Positions 1 through 11,006 of a stretch of 64,000 bases of DNA are shown here, piece after piece (position 1 is the stretch's first letter; every line of letters begins with the position of its first letter). The DNA lies in assembly GCA_963931865.1 (NCBI GenBank), contig OZ007518.1, positions 3,558,055 to 3,622,054 on the forward strand, given 5' to 3'. The notes under the pieces are model-generated. The model was not told the origin of the DNA, did not search any database, and saw only the letters and a program-made list of their open reading frames with translations. A program made the translations under genes and the position numbers. The stretch comes from Axinella damicornis. Lineage: Eukaryota; Porifera; Demospongiae; Axinellida; Axinellidae.

Positions 1-453
1 ACCTAGTAGGCCTGTTGAGTTATATAACCTAGGTCAAGTTTCTTAGTTCCAGGTAACTGTAGGAATGACTGAAGAATGACTGAAGTGCATCATCCAAGCA
101 GATCATTTAGTACACTTCTTGACCACTATAGGTCCTATATATATATGGGTAAACAATTAAAGTATAACGCCTAGTAATAAATTCCCCATATAAATTCTTA
201 TGGCTTATGGGAGCTCATGACGGCTTTTGCAGTCATTGGTTGGTAAAGAGTTAAGCTAAGTCACGTACCTATAATTACAAACCATTAGAAGTGAAGCTAC
301 ACAACATTTGTGGCTGTGGGTACACCCTTTGATCACCACAGTGGAGGAGACATTGATATGGTGACCATCAGAGTCTGGTTAAAACAACCCTTTTCTTTTT
401 ACAGTGTAGTAGTATAGAGAATGTGCGCATGTCAGCACCGTCTCCATTCTGGT
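1..453. other. Intergenic DNA, no gene seen
   Basis: AT-rich sequence with no ORF that resembles a protein. Similarity to the second copy of this block begins near 404 (matching about 22367 onward), so the sequence left of about 404 is outside the duplicated segment. Confidence 0.5.
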
Positions 454-847
454 AGAGTGTACGAGTACAGAGCAATGCCATGTCCATCTTTGCACCTACT
501 ACAGAATGTACCCTCTCGATTCAGTGACCCACACATGAACTCATTAAGTAAGGAGACATTATCTGGCAACTGATAGAAGAGGAGCCGGTCACGTGGTATA
601 ATATCGAGATGCATTAAATACGGGCAGGGTCCATAACTTGTCGATTCAGTTGGGTCATACAGAAGCCAATTTGCAACAGAGTGAGATCTGCAAAACAGCT
701 GACTTCTCCACTTCCAAGGAAGCAAGAGCACCCAGTGCTTGAGCTGTTGTCAGGGATGAACCAGGGAGGGCAGACATCGCGATGAGCAGCGCTCTGTGCT
801 ATGGCAAGGAATGCCAGGGGCAACAGGTGTGACCACATTGCTGTCAT
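454..847 (-). pseudogene. R1: N-terminal fragment of R-family membrane protein
   Basis: The start at 847 gives a signal peptide and the family ectodomain opening (MTAMWSHLLPLAFLA, then CPPWFIPDNSSSTGCSC). After the FCMT segment the frame is lost: about 11 bp encoding the N-S-T sequon are missing compared with the intact copies. Similarity returns in another frame (LPDNVSLLNEFMCGS, FCSRCKDGHGIALYSYTL) and stops at about 454, just before the CRKCW motif and first membrane span. All membrane segments are absent. The copy at 22413-22806 shares both the deletion and the truncation point, so the lesions came before the duplication. A conserved leader lies upstream of the start (about 848-900), as in R4, R5, R6 and R8. 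Confidence 0.85.
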
Positions 848-1141
848 CTCTTGGTTATTAGCCAGTCCACACTTATGGTAGATTTGTAGGTTGGGTATTA
901 GCGTATTTTCCAGTACTAGAAACTACTAGCTAGCTAGCTAGCTAGTACTTTCAGTCAGTCTTGTATCTAGTCAGAATTGATTATTATGATTTTGCAAAAT
1001 TTAGCTACCCTAGTTTATGTTTTCTGTTTCCTTTCTCAGTCTGTAGAATAACTTTCAAAACTGGAAACACCTGTTCAATTGGTCTAGTCACCTCATAACG
1101 TAGAGTGTTTAGTGCTTTTATAACCTTGTGAGGTGCCATTG

Positions 1142-1235
1142 TAGCCTCGTTCCCAGTCCCACGCCCAGCTTTTTGTCGCTGCTTACCGTACTAAGCAGTG
1201 ACGAAAAGCTGGGCGTGGGACTGGGAACGAGGCTA
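1142..1235. mobile_element. 94-bp palindromic MITE (TAGCCTCGTTCCCAG family)
   Basis: The two arms are near-perfect reverse complements, beginning TAGCCTCGTTCCCAG and ending CTGGGAACGAGGCTA. A 9-bp direct repeat GTGCCATTG flanks it (1133-1141 and 1236-1244). The paralogous spacers at about 23078 and 28297 hold the uninterrupted site with one GTGCCATTG, so insertion with a 9-bp target duplication is directly visible. Members of the same family or their halves occur near 6568, 8581, 10930, 12341, 38774, 39332, 41261, 42547, 57687 and 58299. Confidence 0.92.
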
Positions 1236-2582
1236 GTGCCATTGGTGGTGTTAGATAGCTGGCTACAATCTTTGGTGTACTATAACGGTTTTAACACTTC
1301 TCATCAAGTAGCTACGTATGCATGTTGGTCCACTTTCTTGTCACTGTGTAAGTGGAAATGCATCAACGTCATGCACTCCTTTCAGTACTCCAGGCATTAT
1401 ACTCCAGCATGACATTGTCTGTTTTGGATTGGTATGACGTAGCTACTATGTTAAAACTTCTAGTGAACTTAAAATAATAAACAACACAGATCCTTCTTCA
1501 ACATACTTGAAATTAATAAATTGAACTAATGTTGTCTCCGCTTTTATCAGTCATTTTCTGCAGGCTCAGCATATATCTATCCTTTCATAGAGCTGGGCAG
1601 TGGTCAACTCCCCTGGTCTAAAATTGTCAGCTAGATGCATTCCTTGATGGAAGTTATGTTACACTTTTGGTGTTTTAGTTTATGGAGGTCAAAAGTACAT
1701 TTTTGCTGTACAAACACCATTTGGGGGGGGGGGGGAATTCCAGTCCAGTCCACGCAGTCAGTGTACAAGGGCAGCCATCTAGTATTTCATTTGGTTTCAA
1801 GTTAACATTCAACCCTCCCTGAAAGAAGAATCTGATACAGTTAACTAAAACATAATGTAAGGTGCTTATACCCAGGCCCCTCTGACCTCACATAAGAATG
1901 AGGCTAGCTCCAGACTGGTAGTATATAGCTAGTCATACACCATGTCAGTCTGTTTATGTATAGCTATGCATTGCATCTGCTATTATTCATTTCACAGTAC
2001 ATAACTAATGCTAGCTATATGTTTTCACAAGGTTATGTTTACATTGCGTATGTTTACATTTTATTATGATACCAGGATTCAGTTTCGTGAGATAGCCGTG
2101 ATGCTGACTCACCTAGCACAACAAGTGCTTTCTAGAATGCTATAACTTGTAAGCAGAACTGGTGAACTGTTGTATTTTGGCAGGTGAATCATGACCCAAA
2201 AGGCATGGAATACCTGATGCCAGATATGCTCGAAAGATGATAGTTGGCAAAATCGAGGTGGATCAGGGCAATCATCCAGTGGATATGGAAGTCCACCAGG
2301 GTCAATTCAATACTTGGTGCATTTCCGCTGCTCTCTTGTTCTAATTTTCGTGTAATGATACTGAAACGGCAGGTGCTACGTCAGGTCTGAGAAAGGAAGA
2401 ATGGCAAACGGTGCACAAGACCTAAGCCTAGAGTTCATACATTAACATGGTATTTACCAACTACCATCAATTTTGAACTATGAACTACTCACTCCGCCTT
2501 TGCAGCTACTCCGTTTGTAGATTTATCATCCCGTCTGGCAGGAAGTTGAGTCAAATATTTGCTTTGGATTGGAATGTGTGCC

Positions 2583-2896
2583 TACCACATAGCTTTTACG
2601 AAGTGGATATTGATCCGGCAGAAAGTAGGGCAATGAGTTAGGGTATATTAGGGCCAGGGCCGGTTCTAGATGCGCGCGCATTTCCAGTACCTATACCTAA
2701 AGTATGTACTTCCTGCCGGACCAATATCCACGTCGTAGGTTTTATGTAGTAGGCTAGCTCTATTGTTTGCTATGTTGCTGTATTTTGTTTTATACTCCCA
2801 CCTCTGGTATACACTAGTCTTGTAGGCACGTTCACTCCGCGTTGTATTCATTACCACCTTTTTGTTGGACAAAAAAATGTTTACCACATAGCTTTT
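2583..2896. mobile_element. SINE-like retroposon with 15-bp target duplication
   Basis: A 284-bp insertion lies between two copies of the 15-bp direct repeat TACCACATAGCTTTT (2583-2597 and 2882-2896). Its first half folds back on itself: GTGGATATTGATCCGGCAG near 2602 pairs with CTGCCGGACCAATATCCAC near 2715. It ends in a short A-run just before the second repeat. The R3 spacer at about 19130 lacks the insert. Equivalent copies lie at 24266-24578 and 29587-29902. A long duplication plus A-run fits target-primed retroposition. No coding capacity is seen. Confidence 0.8.
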
Positions 2897-3705
2897 CAAA
2901 GCTGTAGCTAGCTATACACATTTCCTCTGCCACTTCATGGTAGCAGAGGAGAAACGTGTGGGAAATAGCTACCTAGCTACAACAGCAGTATCAATATATA
3001 TCAGTATAGAGAATGAAACATTTCCTGGTAGCTACTGGAGTGGTATCCGGCCAATACAATAATTATTATGAGTGACAATATTGCCGGCAATGCTAGGATC
3101 GATCAAACAATCACGTAAGTTGAAGTGCACGGAACTTGTCATGAAGTTCCGTGCATGCAGTTACTGGAATGAGATGGATTGAAAATATGTGCTGCAAGAT
3201 ACCACAGCTCAGCACAAGCGGCTAAACAGCTGTGGTGTTGTGCATGCTGGTTAATTACACTTGCTGCGCAAGTCTTAATTAACAAGCTGTTCTTTTGACT
3301 ATATTATTCATCCACCAAATCTTGCAGCATCAACTGCTTAGCTATCAGAGTACGTTTTCACGGCTATAGTGTTCATGTTCAAACTCTTCTCAGTCAAATG
3401 ATTCACCTTCCACACCAAAATATATATCTAGCTACTGCACAAAAACAGCTAGCTATATAGGTACTGCACAAAACATTGTTAACGGTGTGTAGCTATGTAC
3501 ATTGTACCTTAGAGGTATATATATATACCTACATAAAATGATAATAAATATACAATAAGTTTGTGCAATGAATGTTGACTACAAAATTAGCTTATGTGAA
3601 TAGCATTGCCAAGCGTAATATGAGGATAGCCGGTAAAATTTCCATGCTTATCCGGAATTAAGTTCATTAATAAACCACATATAGCAAAAAGCGGTAGCCA
3701 TAGAT

Positions 3706-5523
3706 TCAGTTGATTGATCCATAAGTGTACACAGGAGTTAGTCTTCTTGTTCCTTCATTGACTGGCACTTTGTCTTCTGTTGGCTCAGCAACTGAGTGCT
3801 CTTTTGCAGCTGGTAGAATTGGTTCGTACACCTCTGGGTTAATCATCCGGTCTGGCAGGGAGTCGTTGGTAAACTCAGCCTCCCTATCTGGGAATGTGCA
3901 CCTGATTGCTTTGAAACGGTGCTTCAAATCTGTGTATTTCCTTTTCATACAGTTATAGTGGCCAGTTTGTAGCAGAGGAAGCAGATCAGTGCCATGTGGG
4001 GAACACCTAACAGCAGTGTCAATACCAGTATACAGCATGTGAAATTTACTGTTGCCGGGCGGTAGAGAGTAGTAGGGAATATGAGTGACAGTATCGCAAG
4101 CAATACTAGGGCCAAGATGTCAGCAGTGTTCCTATAGTTCAATCTGTATGGCCTCACAATTGCATAGAAACAACAAGCACTTACGAAAAATGCACTCCGT
4201 ACATCAGATGTAGACCAAGATGACCAATTGTGAGGTGAAAACGAGGCCAGAATCAGAATTCTGAGGATGAGGAAGGTTGAAGAAACCACGAGTGCCATTG
4301 GTTCCATCCTTGTACTGTCCCTGAAACGATTCAGCAAACATGTGCAGGACATGCCACCTCTGAAATCCACAATACGAGGCACACATTCTGAACAATCTTG
4401 TAGGATACACAATGAGAAGAACTGTTGGAAAGAGGATAAAAAATACCAACACACAAAGAGCTACAGATACAAAGATGGAATACTCCTGCGTACTGCACTC
4501 CACAGTTGCATCATAATACAAGAAGCACTCAGAACTATGAGGAATGGAACGAACATCAAAGGTGGGTAGCAGTGTGAAGGATACAAATAAGATTTTGGAA
4601 AATGAGAGGAGCAGAAATGTTGTGAATGCGTTGATTATTGATGCTCTGGGGTCCCATCTCCTCCTGAAGCGAACGAAATGTCTGTGGAATGGCTTCCACA
4701 GCCAAACAACTGGTCTAATGTTATTGTCATGGAGTTTTATGCACCCATAAGTGACTAGAATGAGGCAGATGGGATAGAATGCCACAACATACTCCAGTGC
4801 AAGTGCATGAACGGTCTTGATGTTGCTTACACAGAAAGGCGGAATAACAAAACGAAAGAAGTCTAAACTCCATATGCTACACAAAACTAGCAACATTAAT
4901 TTTGCAGCACCAAATATGGAAATCCATTTACTTCATTTTCAATGTAGTATGTGCAACGGTACGTTCATGCGTATTGTGTACACCATAATCTGACTCATGA
5001 ACACAAGAGCGCTCAGTGGAGAGGAGGTGGCTCTTATAAAATCACCACCAGAAAGTACATACGGCACAGTCACCAAGTAAAGTTCAAGGAAGTAGTGCAA
5101 GACCCATCCATAACCACTTCCCCAGCACTTTCTACATTCCAGAGTGTAGGATGCATCTTTGCACCTACTACCAGAATGTACCCTCTCGATTCAATGACCC
5201 ACATATGAACTCATTAAGTAAGGAGACATTATCAGGCAACTGAATATAGAAGTCCAATCGAAGTGGAGTTGTAATGTGCAATGTACGGACAAGGTCCCAC
5301 TTCTGTGGTTTCTGTAGTGCTGTTGTAAGTCATGCATGCAGAAGCCAAATAGCAGAATTGGGAAGTCGATCTGTACCACACTTGACTTCCTCTGAACTGA
5401 AACAAGTAGCTACACCCAGTGCTTGAGTTGTCAGGGAAGAACCATGCAGGGAGGGCAGACATCTTGGTGTGCAGCACTCTGTACTATTAGTAGGTTCAAC
5501 AAATGTGACCAAATTGCCTTCAT
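3706..5523 (-). pseudogene. R2: frameshifted R-family membrane protein, divergent ectodomain lineage
   Basis: Almost the whole family can be followed from a start at 5523 (MKAIWSHLLNLL) to the family C-terminus TYGSIN at 3706, but in several frames. Visible lesions against the intact copies: a 2-bp insertion after CPPC near the N-terminus, a 4-bp deletion near 5036, a 5-bp insertion near 4897, an 11-bp deletion near 4285 and a 13-bp deletion near 3950. The ectodomain differs clearly from R3, R5 and R6, while the membrane part is nearly the same. R7 (34620-36480) and R9 (53301-54506) share the N-terminal insertion and the 4-bp deletion, so the three descend from one already broken ancestor. 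Confidence 0.88.
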
Positions 5524-5584
5524 TCCTTTAACTATTCCATTCACATGCACTTTGTCTAGCATTTGGTAGCTAGCTACGTAGGAT

Positions 5585-5962
5585 TGTACATTACGCTCAA
5601 CAAGTGTCCAAGATTGCATCATGACATCATCGTCATTGCGGGTGGAGGAGGAAGAGCGTGTGACGGGCAAAACACGTGAGCTCAACTGAGGCTTAGTCTT
5701 GTGCATGTAGTGAGTGGCTAGCTGGATTTTGAAGCGATCAAAGCTCATGAGGCGAACTCTACCTGCACTGAACGGTTCTTGACCCTTATCAATGTGAAGA
5801 ACTTTGTTTTGAGTTGGTGCCCAAGCCTGACAGTCCAAGATGTCGAGATCAGCAGAGAAGATGAGTTACTGCTTGGTCCACGTTGTTTGAATGGAGTGGC
5901 ATTGGTCCAGTTAACCCAGTGCAAATTGTATTTAGTGATGACATCAGCTCTTTTCCACGGTT
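5585..5962 (-). pseudogene. X, copy A: decaying exon-like ORF of unknown product
   Basis: Three related segments occur (here, 37832-38262, 56301-56725). On the minus strand one frame reads HWVNWTNATPF, then FFTLIRVKNRSVQ and FKIQLATHY, RVLPVTRSSSS and MMQSWTL. This copy lacks 4 bp near 5755 relative to copy B, which puts a stop in that frame. It is also cut at its 3' end near 5585, where sequence joins R2 flank and the DD2 segment is missing. A plus-strand ORF over the same bases is an alternative reading. The product is not recognised. Confidence 0.4.
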
Positions 5963-7801
5963 GAAAATTTCACTACAATGTGACCGGATGTGCTATTTAA
6001 AATTATAGCACACACGAAAGATTTTGCCTTCACTACGGAGAGAATATGAAGTCACCGCTCTTCCTCTCCGCCCCACAATGATGATGATGTCATCATGAGC
6101 TCTTGAAGTGTCTCATTATGCTATTCCCAAATCTCCACCCCATTATTCATGAAAGAGTGCCATCATGCTCTAACTATGCCAATGTATCCCAACAGAGCTA
6201 TTCAGAATTACCTGTAGCACTAGTAACAACGCTGAACTGCACGTACGAGACATAGGCACAGAGGTAGATGACTGCTGATCACTGGACTCGCAGCTAGAAC
6301 TCCAATAGTCAGCATTTATAAGGGCACAGGTAGCCCTCATTGGATTTTACGCATTATGCTTGTAGCTACTACCGTGATCTCCTATACGCCCCCCTTTGAG
6401 TAAATGCTTCCCCCTTCTTTCACCCTCAAGTTCTTACATGTACATAGGGAAATTTTGAGGTGAGCGTCAGAAGAGGTTGGAAGCTACTAATTGGCAGTAC
6501 GTGCAAGATAGGAATTATAGAGCTACATAATACTAAATTTTTAATTTTTTCACATAGCAATAATTGCTAGCCTCGTTCCCAGGCCTTCTACACCTCTAGT
6601 TTTGATCATTTACAGTACATACTGTAAGCGATCAAGCACTGAAAGTGGGGAAAGCCTGGGAACAAGGCTACTAATTGCTACCTTGCTAATCACTAGCTTC
6701 CAACCTCCTCTGGGTGACTGTCTTCTAGACGTCCACAATATAAGTTCACAAAAGCCTGTTTGAACGTTTAGCTTATAGCGAACAGATTATAAGCCTGTGA
6801 TAGTGTTTTTCACTTCGAAGACACACATCAGAACCACCCAGTCCTTCCCTTCGGCTCCAGTCGCCGCTGACGATGAGTAAAAGTCCCCTAATGTAGACTC
6901 AATGTCAATTTCTCTCCCTCACTGGAAGTTGGGGGCGGCGTGTATAAAAAAGCAAGAGGAGTCTAGCAGATGTTATTAGCATGCATGAGGAACTGAACAA
7001 TCAGATTCTACTGAGAGATTTCAACTACATGCAGTGTAGCAGTGAACCTGAAAATACGTAGTATTGGGTGCACTGCTAGTACAGGGCTTCTAAGTGGCTT
7101 CTACAAAAGCTTACTAATCATGACAAACTAATGACATCTGCTAGACAGTCTGCTAGGCTTGAGGAAATTATTCCCAAAATTTTGCCCATTATTCTTTAAA
7201 AAATTGATCTTCCTTAGAAAAAAAAATTATTCCCGAGACAAGCCACCTATTATTCGCAATGAAAAACCACTCCCAGAAACCGTGAGACCTTCGTCAGGGA
7301 ACTCCTTCACACGTTGCATCGGCGAGATAGATATGGGTTGTAAGTGTGACTTAGTAAAGACCATCGCTGGCTTCTCTTCGCTTGAACCGGAGGGCTAATT
7401 AGCTTTTACTTCACGCTTCCTAGCTAACTCAGAGGGCTCTGGCCACTTGAGCCTATCTAGTAGAGAGCTAGTAGATTGGTTACACTCTCCTTTCTCCGAC
7501 GAACAGTCGCTAGCAGCCATTTCCGCCACGTGGTAGACCCGTTTTTCCCCCAGAAACTCAACGGAAATATTCTTCATTCTTTGTGCTACCTATTATTCTT
7601 TTATTATTCCGGGCATAATTTCCACAAGCCTACAGTCTGCTGTTCACTATACCCCACCCCCAACTTCTGAAGAAATCAGTAGGAATGATTCTACCTTTAC
7701 TTTTGGGATCCCAACGTTTGCTTAACCATATTAATTTTCAAGTATATAGGATTCTACCCATACCATTGAGGATCGTAGTAGAATCCTACCTTACTTCTGA
7801 G
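5963..7801. other. Intergenic DNA, no gene seen
   Basis: Related sequence lies at about 38265-39957 and 56726-60016. Apart from the MITE at 6568-6670, no repeat with clear ends and no convincing exon was seen. An ORF at 7159-7398 on the plus strand is not preserved in the other copies. Confidence 0.5.
6568..6670. mobile_element. MITE of the TAGCCTCGTTCCCAG family
   Basis: The ends are TAGCCTCGTTCCCAGGC and GCCTGGGAACAAGGCTA in inverted orientation. Flanks read ATAATTGC on the left and CTAATTGC on the right, an 8-bp target duplication with one mismatch. The corresponding element in copy C is at 57687-57773. Confidence 0.75.
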
Positions 7802-8580
7802 TCACTGACCCATTTTCCTCTTGGGTGTTTCTGAGTCCTCGCTGCTGCCAGCTGCTGGCTTCTGGAGGAGAGACAAGATGTTATAGTGCACATTAGAAAA
7901 CGAATAGTGCAAAGATGCATGCAAAGTATATTACGTACCTGCAGGTACTTTTCTTGGATCTGTGTCACAATGTCAAGATGGCCCATATCCACTACAGCTT
8001 CAGTGAGCATCTCCCACGAAAGATTTTCTCCCCTCTTCAGCCAGAAATCCACGATCTCCTCCATGCAGCGGTCTGGTTTGCTGGGATGGGCATCCTCAAT
8101 CTCCCTCAGCTTGTCACCTGGTACGTCCAGCTGCAGTCCAAGAGTTTTCCAGTCGTTCAGTGACCTCAGCCGTGTCAGGAGGTTCTTCTTTGTCAGAGTA
8201 GGGTCTGCAGGTCAGGAGCAAGAGGAAGTGCGGCAATGATTTGATCTGGCGAAATGATCATGAACAAGATTGTAGGAATCATGGACAATTAATTCCGAGT
8301 ACGAATACTAAACAGTTGCCACATTCAAATCCTCTTCTCTAATCTAACTCTAGCAGTTGCAAAATTTGATCATTGACGGACTATTTTTTGATCATTGATA
8401 ACTGTAGCGGTCACAGTTGTGACTACACAATGACTACACAGTGAATATTGGAGTGACCACCCCTTGAACTTCCAAGCGTGTGTCAAAGTGATAGAGTCAA
8501 CAATGTGTTTAGCTCCACAAACTAGTTGTTGAACCATTGTTAGTCAGCAGTCACTGCAAAAATCTAGGGACATTCTTACC

Positions 8581-8660
8581 TAGCCTCGTTCCCAGTCCAT
8601 CGCCCAGCTTTTCGTCGCTTACAGTATGGAAAAAGCGGGGAAGGCCTGGGATAATTTATC
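8581..8660. mobile_element. MITE half, TAGCCTCGTTCCCAG family, in intron 1
   Basis: It begins TAGCCTCGTTCCCAGTCC and runs into GGGGAAGGCCTGGGAT, so the second end is imperfect. The same element is at 41261-41335 in intron 1 of copy B, so it predates that duplication. Confidence 0.55.
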
Positions 8661-8889
8661 ACGTGCGTGACGTCAGGGAAGAGAGAAGGGTAAGAGAACT
8701 TTGATGAACGTGGGCACACCAGCATGGAGATCGACGGTATAGCCATGCTTTGGCAGTCTATGTGAACAGTAAGTGTCAAGAAGGATTCATACAAACCTGC
8801 AAAAGGGTTGTTTTGGCTTTCAATCGGGCTACTTCTTAGCGAGGGCATGGAACGACCGTCTTGGCGTCTCACCCAACACCTGGTGCAAT

Positions 8890-9722
8890 AAGCCAGTTGC
8901 ACACAAGAGCGAAGGAATTTGATTGACGTGACGTTACATCCGGTTGCTCTTTTACATCCACGTTAAGTATTGCAGTGAATGGCAAAATTGGCAGGGGGCG
9001 GTTTGAAACCTGCGCGTGACTAAAACCATACGGATTACACAGTTCATGTGACTGTGGTGTTTGACAAGGGACCTGGCGGTAAAGACGGTGTGCAAAGAGT
9101 GAGAATCGGTTGAAGTACGAACGAGAACAACGCAGTATGCTGGACATACCTGTAACGTGTTGTGGCAACAACCCAAGCCAGGATCCGAGCGCCTTCTTCC
9201 ACCGATTTCCAAGCGATCCAGGTACGAGACCGAGATGGTTCAGCGTGTTTTGGATGGATGGCAGGCAGCTGAGATCGCAGTCGCGAGCTGTTCCAGGCAC
9301 TTTTCCCGATAGCGATGCCAAAAGAGAACCAACAGCTCGCTCAGGTCTGCTCCCGGTATGTCCGCGGCAGTAAGCGTCACAGAAACCATAGCTAATACCT
9401 TCGAAGTATAATAATCTAGCTATGCAGGAACAGAGCCTGAACACTGGAGGCAGGGGGGCTGTAGACGTAGCAAGACCGCTTTGTTCTCGTTCGTACTTCA
9501 ACCGATTCTCACACTTCGCTCACCGTCTTGACCGTCCAGGTCTCTTGTTTATCGCCGCGGTCACTTAAATTGTCTGATCAGCATAGTTTTAATCACGCGC
9601 ACATTTCAAACGCCCACCTACCGATTTCGCCATTGACTGAAATACTTAACGTAGCTGCAATAGAGCAACCGGATGTGACGTCATACATTCCGTGAATACT
9701 TTCGCTTGCGTGCAACTGGCTT
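8890..9722. mobile_element. 833-bp inverted-repeat transposon in intron 1 of copy A
   Basis: The ends are AAGCCAGTTGCAC and GTGCAACTGGCTT. Long imperfect inverted arms follow (about 8928-9135 against 9470-9680), including a nearly exact 48-bp pair at 9088-9135 and 9471-9518. The equivalent intron in copy B near 41617 reads straight through (GGTGCAATTCCAGAG), so this is an insertion. The repeated dinucleotide AT on each side is the only visible target duplication. No transposase is recognisable; ORFs in the centre are by-products of the palindrome. Confidence 0.8.
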
Positions 9723-9969
9723 ATTCCGGAGTCTGAGCTGGTATAACTTGGCTGCTGTGTAGTATGGGGCGACGTGATAATGCTGTCAGCTATACTATTG
9801 TCTCATATAAGAACTATGCGCACTGGTATAAAATTAGTATAATATTATTCATAGTGACATTTCTCTCGCGACAAAATATCCCAGGCTCTCCCCTTTCTCT
9901 CAATCTTTGTTCGTGCGTGGGAGAGCCTGGGAACAAGGCTAGGCCTTACCTCCTGCCTTACACGTATTC

Positions 9970-10743
9970 AGTTGCGTGTAAAACGCGGAACGTGGAATGG
10001 AATGGAACGTGGAATGGAACGTGGAATGGAACGTGGAATGGAACATAGAACAGATGTAAAATGTCCTAATAAGTCTAATAAGCGTGTTAATTAAGGTGGG
10101 CGTTAATAGGGGCTGGCATGAGCGAGCCTGCGCATGCAGTCGGCATAGGCAGTGAAAGAGTCGAGTCAAGGGAGATGGTGGCTGATGACACGCGAGAGAG
10201 ACAACCTGGCTACGCGAGACTACCCGTCACTACAGGTTGTTATGCCCTGGGCCTGGATGGAGAATTTTGTGTAGTTAACATGCAGTTGACCGATCCGCGA
10301 AGTGCAGCAGGGCTATTGACTTCTGGCGAATATTAAAGCGCGAGCAGCATCACTGGTGTAAGCTGTATGAACGTGTACCGTGCTAGTGCTATAGACCTAG
10401 CTGTGCTGCTATGCTGGCCCGCTCACGCTTATTCGTCACTTGAAGACAGCCCTACTTCACTCGGATGGCAAAGTCATGTCAACTAGCATCTTGTTGTCTA
10501 CTGTGTACTTCTCACATCCTGGGCATACAACCTGCCGGTGGTCTCACGTGGCCAGGCGCCTAGGCTGAGCTCTCTCTCGTGATATGATTGTCACCAGGAC
10601 TCGCGTGACTCGACTGCGCGAGATAAGCTTAATTAACATGCTTATTAGACTCATTACGACATTTTACATCCGTTCCATGTTCCATTCCACATTCCATTCC
10701 ACGTTCCATTCCATTCCACGTTTTGCCTTTCTACACGCAACCC
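9970..10743. mobile_element. 774-bp inverted-repeat element, 8-bp target duplication
   Basis: The direct repeat ACGTATTC flanks it (9962-9969, 10744-10751). The ends are AGTTGCGTGTA and its inverse TACACGCAACCC. Behind the ends sit oppositely oriented GGAACGTGGAAT tandem repeats (about 9990-10045 and 10668-10722) and a second inverted pair around CTAATAAG. Copy B near 42367 has the empty site. An 8-bp duplication is typical of hAT-type transposons; assignment to that class is an inference. The right target repeat with its neighbouring CACGCAACCC is itself duplicated (10763-10770). Confidence 0.82.
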
Positions 10744-10928
10744 ACGTATTCTCACGCAACCCACGTATTCTCACTTATACGTCCACCTTTTTTAACACTA
10801 GTATGAATGCTTTTTGCCCCCACACAATGCACAACTATGCAATTAATGATAATGACCCAATGAATATTTGAAAGCCCATCATATGATACATGTATTGCAC
10901 CCAGGCAGCATTGAATTCGTACTGGGTT

Positions 10929-11006
10929 AGTGCATAGTAGCCTCATTCCCAGACATTTGGTAATTGGCTCTTCTCCCCAATTACCAAGCACCTGGGAACG
11001 TGGCTA
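10929..11006. mobile_element. MITE, TAGCCTCATTCCCAG family, in intron 1
   Basis: The inverted ends are TAGCCTCATTCCCAG and CTGGGAACGTGGCTA, around a GGTAATTGG/CCAATTACC hairpin. It is also present at 42547-42614 in copy B, so it was there before the duplication. Confidence 0.75.

Larger units (their letters stand above)
848..3705. other. Spacer between R1 and R2 (duplicated intergenic unit)
   Basis: About 2.9 kb with no convincing gene. Long stretches recur at 22807-26175, 28033-30716, 32553-34619 and 51823-53300, so this is a shared spacer of the R array. The part next to R1 (848-930) is the conserved 5' leader of R genes, ending in TAGC repeats. The part at about 3540-3700 is the conserved 3' flank. 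Inside are a short inverted-repeat element (1142-1235), a 13-G tract (1723-1735) and a SINE-like insertion (2583-2896). Small ORFs here are not preserved between spacer copies. Confidence 0.7.

Noticed and set aside
8869..9501. 210-codon minus-strand ORF and overlapping ORFs in 8952-9373
   Set aside because: They lie in the inverted arms and centre of the 8890-9722 element; the sequence is absent from copy B and has no protein-like features.
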